Source: Sanghuangporus weigelae (taxonomy: Eukaryota > Basidiomycota > Agaricomycetes > Hymenochaetales > Hymenochaetaceae). From it: DNA of 64,000 nt. Positions 1 to 10,400 of the stretch are shown here, piece by piece. Position 1 is the stretch's first letter; every line of letters starts with the position of its first letter. Where the stretch lies: positions 2,480,001 to 2,544,000 of the forward strand of contig CP137322.1 of the NCBI GenBank assembly GCA_033182465.1, read 5' to 3'. A model generated the notes under the pieces. It worked only from the letters and a program-made list of their open reading frames with translations, ran no database searches and was not told where the DNA came from. A program made the translations under genes and the position numbers.

Positions 1-221
1 CGTCGAGTTGCCTCGATGCGGGGATGATCTGTTCATTCATTCCTCCTTTCGTGCGAATTGATTGTACATGCCTTTGCCCTCGCCTTGGCATCCCCCAACG
101 TCTACCTGATATATTTTGTGATTGATTACTTTCGACGTGATTGACATATCACGTCTTCTCGGACGTCAAATTTTGACAGGTTTTTGACATTGCTGACTCA
201 ATCTGCTCTTTCCCTCTTTAG

Positions 222-1478
222 CCATATCTGCATGAATCGCGACACAAACACGCGATGCGTCGCCCTCGCGGGCCTGGCGGTCGTTTCCTCACCGCCGAGG
301 AGATAGCGGCTAAGAAGAACGCTGAAGCGCTAGAGGCGTCCTCGCCCAAGGTTGGAAAAGACGAAGATCATGACGCAATTGCGGATCGGGATGATGCGGA
401 CGACGGCGATATGGAGGGAGACGCAGATGGTGAAGGTAGTCCAGATACGGAGGGAAAGAAGACTCGAGACCAAAGTCAGGCGCAAAGTCAGAGTCAGAGT
501 CAAGTGCAGAGTCAAGAAAGGACCAATTCGATGGTGGATCCGCGTTTGCTCTCACTGTCGATACCTTCTGGCGCAGGCTCTGTTGGAGACGAATCACAAC
601 AACCAGCAAGCGCATCACCCGTTTCGCCATTTGCGCCCCCGCATATACAACATCAGCATCAGCACCAGCACCAGCACCAGCACCAGCATCAGCATCAGCA
701 CCAGCACCAGCGTACGATGATGTATATGCAGCAGCAACGCCAAGGGCAAGCCCAGGCTCAGATGTTGCACCCAGGCTATGGAATGCATCGTGGCGGCCAT
801 TCTAGCGGACATTCACCCTTGTCATCGACGACCATGACGAGCGGAGATGATGCTCACGGTACTATAAGTGGGACTGGAGGGAGCGTGACGCTGCACACAC
901 CTTACACACCTTCTCCGAACCCGCATTCGCCCATTGCAGGCCCTGGTTCCTCTCCCTCTTCTTACTTTCCTCCAACTCACAGCCCCGGATCCGGAGGGGA
1001 TAACTCCAACCAGGCGACGGACTCATCAGCTGCAATTCAGCAGCAACCCCAGGCTCCGACGCATTTGCATCATGTCCCGCATCCACATGCTCATCATAGC
1101 CGGATACATCCCCGAAGTACTCACGTACATAGTCAGCCGCACCCGAGCGAGTCAGGAGGGCTGTACAACCCGTTCGATCTGCCTGTCCCCGTCGACCTCG
1201 ACCTGCTTTCCTTGGGTGTGGGGCCTATCTTTGGAGGCAGCATGACCAACGGGATTACCAATGGCATGACGAACGGTCTCGGAGGGAGCGAGGGTTCCAA
1301 CGGGATGGATTTCTTAAACGTCGGTCTAGCCGGAGGCGTCGCACCTGGTGCAGTGCGCGTTGGTCGATCTGGCTTGTCGGCGGGCGACGCAGCGGACTTG
1401 CAAAGACGAACTGAGGAGATTCTCTCGTTCAGTGCGAGGAGTAGTATGGGTGGTGCTGGGGAGAGCGCGAGAAGGTAG
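222..1478 (+). CDS. HAP2: NF-YA/HAP2 CCAAT-binding factor subunit, 3' exon (partial)
   Basis: This is the DNA-contacting subunit of the heterotrimeric CCAAT-binding complex (NF-Y; HAP2/3/5), a nuclear transcription factor. An intron acceptor (pyrimidine-rich tract ending TTTAG) lies at 217-221. The exon opens in frame with PYLHESRHKHA, continuing at 255 into MRRPRGPGGRFLTAEEIAA, which is the hallmark DNA-binding half of the NF-YA domain with its conserved His/Arg residues. The first half of the domain (the NF-YB/C interaction helix) must lie on an earlier exon outside the window. The remaining ~390 residues are low complexity: an acidic stretch, a Gln/Ser stretch, a (His-Gln)10 tract, and Gly/Ser/Pro-rich sequence, likely a disordered activation region. 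An internal ATG at 255 is not the true start. The stop is TAG at 1476-1478. The family call is secure; the upstream gene structure is not visible. Confidence 0.94.
   Translation, partial: PYLHESRHKHAMRRPRGPGGRFLTAEEIAAKKNAEALEASSPKVGKDEDHDAIADRDDADDGDMEGDADGEGSPDTEGKKTRDQSQAQSQSQSQVQSQERTNSMVDPRLLSLSIPSGAGSVGDESQQPASASPVSPFAPPHIQHQHQHQHQHQHQHQHQHQHQRTMMYMQQQRQGQAQAQMLHPGYGMHRGGHSSGHSPLSSTTMTSGDDAHGTISGTGGSVTLHTPYTPSPNPHSPIAGPGSSPSSYFPPTHSPGSGGDNSNQATDSSAAIQQQPQAPTHLHHVPHPHAHHSRIHPRSTHVHSQPHPSESGGLYNPFDLPVPVDLDLLSLGVGPIFGGSMTNGITNGMTNGLGGSEGSNGMDFLNVGLAGGVAPGAVRVGRSGLSAGDAADLQRRTEEILSFSARSSMGGAGESARR
651..710 (+). repeat. CAT/CAC-CAG hexanucleotide tract encoding (His-Gln)10
   Basis: Ten 6-bp units of CAY CAG run inside the HAP2 exon and encode alternating His and Gln. 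The tract is in frame and probably length-polymorphic between strains. Poly-Gln and His-rich runs are common in fungal transcription-factor tails. Confidence 0.95.
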
Positions 1479-2045
1479 CGCTGTTTGCGAGCTTCGCCAT
1501 GTGAGTCCGAGAAGAGAATATGAAGTTGGAAGGAAAGGATGGAATAAGGATCTTGGTTTATGGATATATGGATATCTACACGACATGGGAATCTCAGCTG
1601 GATTTCGTATATAGTGCTCAGAACATCTCTCTACTCTTTCTCGAATTTCTGTTTTGTTTACTTTTTCCCTAACTTTTCGTCGCTTCTTAGTACTGCGCAG
1701 ATCTTATTCTGGGTTATTATTTTTGGTAACCATTCTGACTTTTTTTCTTCTTGTTGCTATTTCATCTTCTGCCTGACTCGTTTTTTGCTTAATAACATCA
1801 ATTTTTTCGCTGACTATTCTCTTGTAATTAAAATCCAGGCTGGTTTCATTGACATTTTGAATATAACGTTCGCTTATCCCGCTTACGTAATCGGTCTATC
1901 ACTCACTCAATATTAATGCTCACTCCTCGCCTATTATCCATCGACTTGAAGTTATTTAGCCGCTAACGATGGCCCATGAAATGAAGGAAATGAAGGAAAT
2001 GAAGGAAATGAAGGAAATGACCATTATCTTGCGGTATGTCGACAT
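1479..2045. other. Intergenic, 3' flank of HAP2
   Basis: No convincing gene is seen. The stretch is T-rich after about 1620. It ends with a short 9-bp tandem repeat just before the copia element. Confidence 0.7.
1976..2020 (+). repeat. 9-bp tandem repeat, unit ATGAAGGAA
   Basis: Four full units lie at 1981-2016 with partial units on both sides. It is a simple minisatellite with no open frame of note, about 25 bp from the copia insertion point. Confidence 0.95.
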
Positions 2046-2050
2046 GCACT

Positions 2051-2337
2051 TCTGAGCAGGGGAGCAAACGAAGTATTCGAGCACACAGCTATTAGATTCG
2101 AGAACTAGAGAAATACATGGAAATAAGCTACATATTTATAGACTTTCTGAGTTTTAGATAGCACAGGCGCGAGACAAGAATCGGAATATAATACATCATA
2201 GAGGAGTAACAGAAACATAACGGAAACATGAAATAATTAAGTCAATGATGACTGTAAGACAAACCGAAACAATACTTTTCCGAGACACGTGCCTAGAATG
2301 TTCCTAGATCAGGACTTCGTCGATTTGGATTCCAACA
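2051..2337 (-). repeat. copia 3' LTR
   Basis: The 287-bp repeat matches 43923-44209 along its full length by eye. It is preceded by the GCACT duplication. The polypurine tract abuts its inner edge. Confidence 0.95.
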
Positions 2338-2346
2338 CTCCCCCTC
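2338..2346 (-). promoter_or_regulatory. copia polypurine tract
   Basis: On the minus strand GAGGGGGAG directly precedes the TGTTGG start of the 3' LTR. This is the expected place for plus-strand priming. Confidence 0.85.
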
Positions 2347-3370
2347 AAATCGTACGTAGTCCGAGTTCGTATGCAAAATGTTTAACCTTGAATCCGGGTA
2401 GGGGTTTTGTAAGAATGTCGGCTGTCATATCTTCGGTAGGGCAAAAAATAAGTTTGACTTTGCCGTTTTTGCAGGCCCAGCGTAGAAAGTGATAGCGAAT
2501 GTCGATGTGCTTTGTTCTGGCACGGAATTGACGGTTTTGAGTAAGGTGTATAGCTGATTTGTTGTCCGAATAGATTGTTGTAGGTTCTGGCGACGTTTCG
2601 AAAATTTGAGTGATGAGTTGTTTGAGCCAAATCGCTTCTTTCGCAGCATGAACGGCTGCGATGTATTCGGATTCCGTAGTAGAAAGGGAAACAAGCTCCT
2701 GAGTTTTTGAATACCATGAAACGGCGCCCCCGTTAATCAAAAAAGTGTTTCCCGAAATTGCATGTCGGTCCTCCTGGACGCTCCCGTCAGCATCAGTAAA
2801 TCCCTTCAGTTCTTCATAGTCCACTCCCCCATATGTCAACCAAAGGTCTTTAGTACCTTTCAAATAGGCGAATACACGCCTAATGGCTTCCCAGTGAGTC
2901 AATCCAGGTTTAATAGAAAATTTCGAAAGCAAAGTGACCGCAAAAGCAATGTCGGGTCTGGTAGCCAAAGCAGCATACATAAGCGATCCGATGCACTCCC
3001 TGTAGGGTACATTGCGCATTAAACCAAGTTCTTCTGAAGTGGAGGGCGTCTGAGCAGTACTGAGTCGAATATTCGGATCCATGGGGCTGTTGACAGTTTT
3101 GAGCTGATCAAAATTAAATCTTCGGAGTATAGATTCGATATAGGAATGTTGAGAAAGACTGATGGTTCCATGAATACGATTTCGATTAATTTTGATGCCC
3201 AGTAACCAGTTTAGTTCGCCCATGTCTGAGATTTCCACGAAAGTACAAAGACGAGTTTTGAATTCCGAAATTTGGCTGTGTCGATCAGCGGCGATCGTGA
3301 AATCATCTATGTGAATGATGATCACAATAAGATCGTCCCCATCCCTACGGTAGAAAGCTCCGAGGTCCAG
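2338..3370 (-). CDS. copia C-terminal RT and RNase H block
   Basis: The last block of the copia polyprotein carries the RT catalytic motif as HIDDFTIA, then the typical sequence leading to RNase H (GFTDADGS, STTESEYIA, SDNKSAI, HIDIRYHF) and the ADILTKPL terminus. It stops at 2345, a few bases before the 3' LTR. Its upstream edge is the insertion point of gypsy copy A (target duplication TCCAG at 3366-3370). Confidence 0.92.
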
Positions 3371-3720
3371 TGAAAGGATCCGCTCAAAAACTCGCATCAG
3401 GATCGACACGATCAACAGATCTACACGATCAGCTTTCCAAACGCGACCGGTAACCAAGCCAGCTATCAAAGGCCCAAGCAATCGAGCGGCCTAGGCAACA
3501 GTAACCCGTTACCACCCGAGCGCTAGAAGCACCGAAGCGGATACGTAATCCCGCTAACAGCTAACACCGCCGACCGCCTATTACCGCGGACTACCACTCT
3601 AACGCCGCCGACCAAGCAACCAGAGCGACCTCGATCAAAAGAAGCGATCAAACTTCTTAGAAGTCCAGAAGCACAACTACTAAAGCCTAAACGCTAAAAG
3701 GCTAAAGGCTAATAAGGTTT

Positions 3721-4362
3721 ATGGAGACCTCACTGGCATTTCAGCACTGTCAAGTCTGTGCACGAGTTTACATGGTCCTTTATGAAGTATACTACTTAGT
3801 ATGCACGGCAACGGTTGGTACGCGTGACTGTCACATCGAAACCGAGCGACACCTTCAGGATACAATGCATTCCAATCCACCAAGCCCAATAGTACCCAAG
3901 AAACGAGAGGAACTCACGATCACAACTCGGACCCCTCGAACTGCGAACCCGATAACTTGGAGAATGATTGGATGGTATAGACCGGAGTTGCACACACCAT
4001 GTCCAGCATCTACGATACAGGCAAACCTTTATTTACCGAGAGATGCGAACCTGGAAACCAAGCAATTACAACTCCTTATACAACGAAGGATATGGCGCTA
4101 CATTCGAGATATACGATACGAAGGCAAAGCATGGCTAGTCACCAGAACCCAGCAGAACCCACCAGCAGAGCTTATGCAGTTCATGATATGCCTTGGACCA
4201 TACTCTACACCGACCCGACACCTTAACACTGACGTGCGAGTTATGCTTACCCTCGCTGGACCTCGAGATGAATTCCGAAGAATCACATACCGAGCAGCCT
4301 ACATCGCTCCAAGAGCAAAGATGCCACTCAATGACGGCAATGACATCGTTATGGAGTACTGA
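3721..4362 (+). CDS. U3 open frame, 213 aa (copy A 5' LTR)
   Basis: An unrecognised 213-residue frame lies inside the LTR, upstream of the TATA-like box, and so in U3. The N-terminal third is Cys/Tyr-rich and moderately hydrophobic. The rest is Arg/Pro/Thr-rich with no motif I can name. The same predicted protein appears in all six LTRs of the window. U3 frames are known in some retroviruses, but no homology is claimed. It could be non-coding. Confidence 0.45.
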   Translation: METSLAFQHCQVCARVYMVLYEVYYLVCTATVGTRDCHIETERHLQDTMHSNPPSPIVPKKREELTITTRTPRTANPITWRMIGWYRPELHTPCPASTIQANLYLPRDANLETKQLQLLIQRRIWRYIRDIRYEGKAWLVTRTQQNPPAELMQFMICLGPYSTPTRHLNTDVRVMLTLAGPRDEFRRITYRAAYIAPRAKMPLNDGNDIVMEY

Positions 4363-4364
4363 CA

Positions 4365-4532
4365 GTGGAGCATTCCATATCGGAGCACCACCTCTATTGT
4401 CTCAGTCAGCAACTCCAAAGAATTCTGTCATAGTGGAGACGACCTTACAAAGATTGGAGCAAAGTGGAGCGAAGCGCAGCAGGATGACAAAGGAACAGAT
4501 GTAATGGTGGAGGAAAGTGGAGTAAAGTGGAG
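4365..4532 (+). promoter_or_regulatory. GTGGAG motif array in U3
   Basis: GTGGAG occurs six times on the plus strand in 168 bp (4365, 4433, 4464, 4507, 4517, 4527). The array ends about 45 bp ahead of the TATA-like box. The last three sites are spaced 10 bp apart, about one helical turn. This looks like a binding-site cluster for a transcription factor I cannot name. The array is present in all six LTRs. Confidence 0.6.
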
Positions 4533-4577
4533 ACAGGATGAGTAAGAAATAGGACGGAAAATGGAATATCTGGGAGC

Positions 4578-4584
4578 ATAAATA
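4578..4584 (+). promoter_or_regulatory. LTR TATA-like box (ATAAATA)
   Basis: The box lies about 30 bp upstream of the 12-mer at 4612-4623, which is complementary to the region just after the LTR. The spacing makes the 12-mer the likely start of the RNA. The same box is at 14351-14357 in copy B. Confidence 0.55.
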
Positions 4585-4884
4585 GTTGTAGGATTAGGCC
4601 CTCAGTTCCCCATCTTTCGATCCTCTTAACACACTGGTGTAAAGCTTGCCCTACAGCGAGCTATTACTGTGTGCTTTGTACTATCACGCCTCTTGGAAAT
4701 CCCAATCTGCTTTACTATTACCTCGTATCTGAAAGCATCCATAACTCGGACCGCGACTAGGAAGGCTAGTAAGGGACCGCGTGGTACAGCCAGACGTGGG
4801 AAGATAAGATCACCTCTGCACAACACACCGCTGCTTAGGCAAAAGGATCAAACCGGTGTAACCCCGGGCCTACTCCCTAACATT

Positions 4885-4896
4885 GGATCGAAAGAT
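4885..4896 (+). promoter_or_regulatory. Putative self-priming primer-binding site, copy A
   Basis: Two bases after the 5' LTR, GGATCGAAAGAT is the exact complement of ATCTTTCGATCC at 4612-4623, the predicted RNA 5' end. I recognise no tRNA 3'-end match here. Tf1 of fission yeast is known to prime from its own RNA 5' end in this geometry. The site can also fold as GATC-GAAA-GATC, a 4-bp stem with a GNRA loop. Confidence 0.6.
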
Positions 4897-4943
4897 CACT
4901 CGCTAGTTTTACCACCACCTCTCACGGGCAAGGTTCTTGGCTA

Positions 4944-5285
4944 GTGTTTTATCGAGGCGAGGACCGTCGACCTCAAGTCCCTATCGACGTCACTAGTTTC
5001 GAGACTAGTACCCATATCGAATCCTCAGGACAAGTGCACATCCTGGAGAACGACAAACCCGATTCACTTAAATCACATATCTACTATCATAACCCCTACA
5101 ACGACGAAGTGTACCTAATAGCAAAGGCATCTGGTAGCCCTGCAGTTGGGAGCACGCAAACAACAACCACGAAAGTAGCAGCAGTCCCTTCCACTATTGC
5201 TACATTCGACGAGAAAGGAACTACTTGGTTAACAGCACCAAGGAACAATAACCCTGAAGCATCAGGCGAGAAACGAAGTTCATGA
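4944..5285 (+). CDS. gypsy copy A leader ORF, 113 aa
   Basis: A small unrecognised frame lies about 60 bp after the LTR and is Ser/Thr-rich. Its TGA stop overlaps the ATG of the next frame (ATGA at 5282-5285), an arrangement that allows termination-reinitiation. It is conserved in copies B and C. Confidence 0.5.
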   Translation: MFYRGEDRRPQVPIDVTSFETSTHIESSGQVHILENDKPDSLKSHIYYHNPYNDEVYLIAKASGSPAVGSTQTTTTKVAAVPSTIATFDEKGTTWLTAPRNNNPEASGEKRSS

Positions 5286-6316
5286 ACCGATCAGGAAACG
5301 CCAACAACAGAAGTAACGGTCATCGAACGAACGAACGGGCGAACGATAATCAAACGAGGTTCACACCTAGATCCCTCGACGAACGAGTTCAACATATCAC
5401 CAACAGGCTACGTAGTCTGGAAAGCGATCACGACATACTATACGCGACAACGAACCACAGCATATTGTATCCACCAGTGATCAGAAGGCTACAAGAAAGG
5501 GTTGAAAGACTGGAAGAACGAACTGCAAACACGGGGCAGTCAAACAGTCTACCAACCGGAGCATACGCGACAGCAGTAGGAGATCGATTCGAAGCACTCG
5601 AAACAACTACTCGAAGAATTGGAGCACAGGTAGCAGCTCTAGAGAGATATACTCTGGAATTGGATCGAGCAGCAGGGGCACTCAATCAACGGGTCATAGA
5701 CGGAAACGGAGTACTTGACCGAGAGCTCAACGCTATCCGAAACAGGATTACTGCTCAGGAACAACAACTACAGACAATCGAGACGAGAGTCGGAGAGCTT
5801 AACAGGACAGCTCTAGATCAACCAAGGATTGTTCAAGACATCCATAACCTGCGAGAAGCCCTACTCCAACTAGGACAAACAATCGAGTCGAGTCAACGCA
5901 CCTACGCAGCTATACTCACATCGGTACAGACAACCGAAACTACCTCAAGGAATATACTCGAACACGCTCAACGAATCCGAGAAGTAGCTCAGGCAGCACA
6001 ACGCTGGGAACACTTTCTACCAAGAGAGAGAGCCCAACAGGAACAGAGTTCTGACGAATCAGTGTCCTCAGACGAAGAAGCATTACGAAGGCCATTCTTA
6101 CTCAGAACCCCACCTCGAACGGTTATCATCCAAGTACCAACAGTACCTGCAGTACCAGCAAGTGGTTCAGTAGCAACCCAAGCGCCAGAGAATCCACCAC
6201 CACCATCCTATTCACCACCAGCAGTGCCCATAAGCACTTACGATCATGTCGACAACCGACCAGAAGGTGCAAGCACTGGAGCAGCAACTACAGACTCTTC
6301 AGACACAACTCTCTAA
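5282..6316 (+). CDS. gypsy copy A pre-gag coiled-coil ORF, 344 aa
   Basis: The frame has an Asn/Arg-rich start and then long heptad-like helices (RLRSLE, RLQERVERLEE, RITAQEQQLQTIE). A Pro-rich tail contains PPPPSY, which matches the PPxY pattern. It has no zinc knuckle. It overlaps the start of gag by 71 nt in another frame. It could be an N-terminal gag-like (matrix-type) part or an accessory protein. Confidence 0.6.
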   Translation: MNRSGNANNRSNGHRTNERANDNQTRFTPRSLDERVQHITNRLRSLESDHDILYATTNHSILYPPVIRRLQERVERLEERTANTGQSNSLPTGAYATAVGDRFEALETTTRRIGAQVAALERYTLELDRAAGALNQRVIDGNGVLDRELNAIRNRITAQEQQLQTIETRVGELNRTALDQPRIVQDIHNLREALLQLGQTIESSQRTYAAILTSVQTTETTSRNILEHAQRIREVAQAAQRWEHFLPRERAQQEQSSDESVSSDEEALRRPFLLRTPPRTVIIQVPTVPAVPASGSVATQAPENPPPPSYSPPAVPISTYDHVDNRPEGASTGAATTDSSDTTL

Positions 6317-7334
6317 ACACAGCATCAAGCTTCCGAAGTACTATGGCAAGCGAAGCGAAGATATTGATCTGTGGATTAGTCGATGTATCTCGAAGCTGGC
6401 ACAGCATGGAGTCAAGGATGAGGAGGAGATCGCAAAGAGCCTATTTGCGGCACTAGAAGGCGACAGCTACGATTGGTTTGCAGAGAAGAATACCCTAACA
6501 TCATTCGATGCCAATGGGAAACTGAAACCAGTACCTGCGATTATCGCTGCAACAAATGGAATGTTCGCATCACTCAAGGACATGCTGAACTGGATGAGGA
6601 TCCGAGCAGGACATCCGATCATTGGAGAACAGGAAGCCCTATTCCAACTACTATGCATCCAGCAGAAAGGAGCAAGCATTAGGGCGTACAACGACGAATT
6701 CCGACGACTCAAAGCACGAGCACCAGACACGATGGATAAGCAGATGCTCAAGTACATCTATGTCAAAGGACTAGACATGTGGGTCAAACGACGAGTCGAA
6801 TCTGTACAACCCGATGCTTTCGAGAAGAACGACCTCGATGCATGGATGGAATGGACAAGCAACCTAGCAAACTCTGATGCCAGGCAAAGGCTCATGGGCA
6901 GTCAAACATACACCCCGAGATTCAAATCGAATGGACAGTCATCTTTCCGACCACCAGTACAAACAACGAAACGAGATCCAGACGCCATGGATGTAGATGC
7001 ACTCCGAGGCTTGCCGAAGAAGGGAGGCAAATGCTACAACTGTGAAAAGTCAGGACATTACGCAAAGGAGTGCAAGGCACCAAGGAAGCAAAAGGGTTCT
7101 TCCTCTAAGCGGCCGAAGAAGACTAATGGTGTAAAACGGAGGACGATGACAACACGAACAATCGATTTCAAGGAAACATGTCCCGATCCACACTGCCGAA
7201 GGCCAGTCCACTACGACCATGTAGCATGGGCTAAAGGCGACGAATCAGCAGGATGGACTTGCAAGCATGACGAAGAATACCGAAACAACATTCGCAAATC
7301 CCTAGCAAGTAAAGAGCAACAGGGAAAAGATTAA
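6246..7334 (+). CDS. gypsy copy A gag (capsid and zinc knuckle), 362 aa
   Basis: The frame starts with a short coiled coil. It is followed by a retrotransposon gag capsid region (residues ~35-210, with FAALEGDSYDWF) and a CCHC knuckle (CYNCEKSGHYAKEC) near residue 263. A second Cys/His-containing tail (CPDPHCRRPVHYDH) lies near residue 310. Confidence 0.9.
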   Translation: MSTTDQKVQALEQQLQTLQTQLSKHSIKLPKYYGKRSEDIDLWISRCISKLAQHGVKDEEEIAKSLFAALEGDSYDWFAEKNTLTSFDANGKLKPVPAIIAATNGMFASLKDMLNWMRIRAGHPIIGEQEALFQLLCIQQKGASIRAYNDEFRRLKARAPDTMDKQMLKYIYVKGLDMWVKRRVESVQPDAFEKNDLDAWMEWTSNLANSDARQRLMGSQTYTPRFKSNGQSSFRPPVQTTKRDPDAMDVDALRGLPKKGGKCYNCEKSGHYAKECKAPRKQKGSSSKRPKKTNGVKRRTMTTRTIDFKETCPDPHCRRPVHYDHVAWAKGDESAGWTCKHDEEYRNNIRKSLASKEQQGKD

Positions 7335-7438
7335 GACCTCCATCGAACGAGACTGCGCGATGTGAGTGTAACAAGGGTGACGAGAAAGGTTTCAACAACC
7401 AGTGTTTCAAACCTCCTGGGTTCAACCCCAGTGAAGCG

Positions 7439-10400
7439 ATGTACAATAAGCGATTGCCAATACAAGCATTGCATCCCCGATTACCTATTCGAGTGAAGGT
7501 TGGAACAAAGACCCTAGCAGTCAAAGCGTTAATCGATTCCGGAGCTACATGCAGCACGATACACCCCAACTTGGTACGACACTACAGCCTATTCAAAAAG
7601 AGGCTTGATCACCCTCGACCTTTGAATAATGCGGATGGAAGTCCCAACCAAGGAGGAGCAATCACGCACGAGGTCTACACATTAATTTTTGATGGACCTA
7701 AACCGCAGCCACAAACGTTGGCAGTAGCAACCACAGGACAGGATCAAGTGATCCTAGGAATTGACTATTTGGCCAAAGTCAATCCCGAAATTGATTGGAA
7801 GAATCAAGTATGGAATCGGAATGGTAATTCGATACCATTCGAGCTCAACGTCATACGAGCTACCAAGAAGCGAAGGCACAGGAAGCGCAAACGGAAACGG
7901 CAAACGAAAGGCAAACCTGACAAGACAAGACCTAGGCATAACACGAAGCAACAGGCTCAGGACAGAGACAACTATCGACACTCTGGAGCACCAGGAATAA
8001 TATTTGCGCCAAGGAGAGACAACAACGGACACTCTCACGAAACGAAGCCACAAGCGAAGCCGGAAACCAGACCAGCAACACCAAGACTGGAACAGGCAAA
8101 ACAGACACCAGAAGTGAAGAGTCCGAGCACGGAAAATATACCAGACTCTGCAACGAAACAGCCACAACAGGAAACGGCAAACAAGCATCATCGAGATGAG
8201 GAGGAAATAAACTACACTCCCAAGCGATGGAAGAAACAGGCACCACAAGGAACGAGTATAGTGCAACGACGACCAAGGCACATACCGAGACGGATGATCC
8301 CAGCATGGCAATTGTACCAGACATCCGAAGGCGAAACAGAAGAGATAACAGGCAAGCATAGCCTAGACGAACAGGAGGAAATAAACGACTCTCCGAAACG
8401 TTGGAAGAAACAACCACCACAGAAGATACACCCACTGAGGCAAAACATGCCGGAAGATGAAGAACTCTGGCCATCACCAGAAGAAAACCCGGGCATGAAG
8501 TATAGGATACGACCACGAAAGACACGGTATCCAGAGAAGCCAGTGGCAGGCATTATACGACCGAGAACGGCATCGTTAATGCGAGGAGCTAGTCCCACAC
8601 CGAAGCGTACAAGATGGGCAGACAACGAAAGCGATATCGAGATGCAAGACGAGCAGGAGACAACAGAAGACACTCCTATGCACGATATAGAGCCAGAAGA
8701 CATTGAAAGTCTTAGGACGACCAACCAACCAACTACCCTTACCAGAAAGGAAGAGCTCGCTGCAAAGCTAGAGCTAGACATCAATCGAAATTGGTCACCA
8801 AGGCAGCAGAACCAAGTCTCACAGCCTCTGAACAAAGCGAGTTCAGTATCCCAGCAGTATTCTCAACAAAAGGCAGCTGCAGAAGGACTACTAGGAACAC
8901 AGAAACGAGATTGGCGAAAACTCCTACCAAAGGAAATAGAAGACTACGCAGATGTCTTTGATCCTGACAAGTCAAGAAGGTTACCCAAGCATACGAAATG
9001 GGATATGGCGATTAACCTCAAAGAAGGAGTACCATTACCGAAACCAAGGCCTATTATCAAGCTCACACGAGAAGAGCAGGCAGCACTCGATGCTTATGTC
9101 AAAGAGTTACTTGACAAAGGATGGATTGAAAAGGTTCAACCACATGAACCATGTCCGGTAGCAGCACCAGTCTTCTTTGTAGGAAAGAAAGACGGAGGAG
9201 CACGAGCAGTAACCGATTACCGAGACATCAACGACACGACAGTATCAGACCCATACCCGATACCGATCATGAGTGTTCTCCCAGAGAAACTGGAGAAAGG
9301 AAAATTCTTCTTTACACTCGACATGCGATCAGGTTACAACAACCTGCGAATCCGAGAAGGAGACGAGTGGAAGGCAGCATTCCGAGTTGGCAATGCAGTC
9401 TACAAGCCAAAGGTCATGATGTTTGGAATGAAGAACTCACCTGCAGTATTCCAACGATTCATGAATGACAACTTCGAATATTGGCTCAGGACAGAAGAAG
9501 CACTCAACTATTTGGACGACCTTATTGGTCAAGCACAAACTGAAGAGGAACATTGGAAACTCCTCAGGGCAATTCTACAGAAATGCCGAGAGCTCGACAT
9601 TTACCTCAAAATCGAGAAATGTCACTTCCTCCAAACCCAGCTCGACTACTTGGGATTTGTAGTAGGAACGAAAGGCATCCAGATGGATCCTTATAAGCTC
9701 AAAGCTATTCACGAATGGCCAGTGCCAAAGACGAAACGACAAGTTCGAAAGTTCCAAGGATTTTGTAACTTCTACCGAAGATTCATCAGGAACTATGCCG
9801 ATACATTCGCACCTATTGGCGACCTTATCAAAAAGGATCGCAAGTTCATATGGGCAGAGGCACAAGACAAAGCATTCGAAAGTATCAAGAAGGCATTCGA
9901 AACGGAAGTCGCATTGGCAATGCCAAAGCCAGACAAATCATACACATTGGAAACCGACGCATCCGATGTAGCGATTGGTGCAGTCTTACAACAAGAAGAC
10001 AACCAAGGAGAACTGAGACCTTTAGGTTTCATGTCGAAAACTCTAACGAACACCCAACGAAACTATCCGACGCATGACAAAGAGATGCTAGCAATCATGG
10101 AAGCACTCAAGCATTGGAGACACCTATTGGAGGGAACCAAAGAACCAGTAACAATCCGAAGCGATCATGCAAACCTCCGATACTTCATGACAGCTCAGAA
10201 TCTATCGAGACGTCAAGCGAGATGGGCATTAGAGTTATCACGATATAACTTCAAGATTCTCCATTGGCCAGGCAAGAAGAACCAAGCTGACGAGCTATCA
10301 CGACGATCCGACTATATGCCAGAGGACAAGGACAACTTAGGAGTTACCTTGTTACCTCCTGATACGATCAAGCAACAAACATTGCGACGCACAGAGATCA

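Larger units (their letters stand above)
3371..4882 (+). repeat. gypsy copy A 5' LTR
   Basis: The 1,512-bp LTR begins TGAAAGGATCC and ends CCCTAACA (TG...CA). It holds a 213-residue open frame in U3, an array of GTGGAG motifs, a TATA-like box and the predicted RNA start. Confidence 0.95.

Noticed and set aside
310-1086. Antisense frames within the HAP2 exon
   Set aside because: They are shadows of the low-complexity sense coding sequence.
1981-2016. CRISPR-like array
   Set aside because: It is a simple 9-bp tandem repeat without spacers, in a eukaryotic genome.
4669-4944. 91-residue frame across the 5' LTR end as the gypsy leader protein
   Set aside because: It spans the LTR end and the predicted primer site. 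In the other LTR it reads into unrelated flanking DNA. It is more likely incidental.
7754-8835. Long minus-strand frames of about 200 residues in the pol linker (also in copies B and C)
   Set aside because: They are mirror frames of the repetitive, Lys/Gln/Pro-rich linker, with Ser/Val/Cys-rich composition. They recur only because the sense sequence is conserved.
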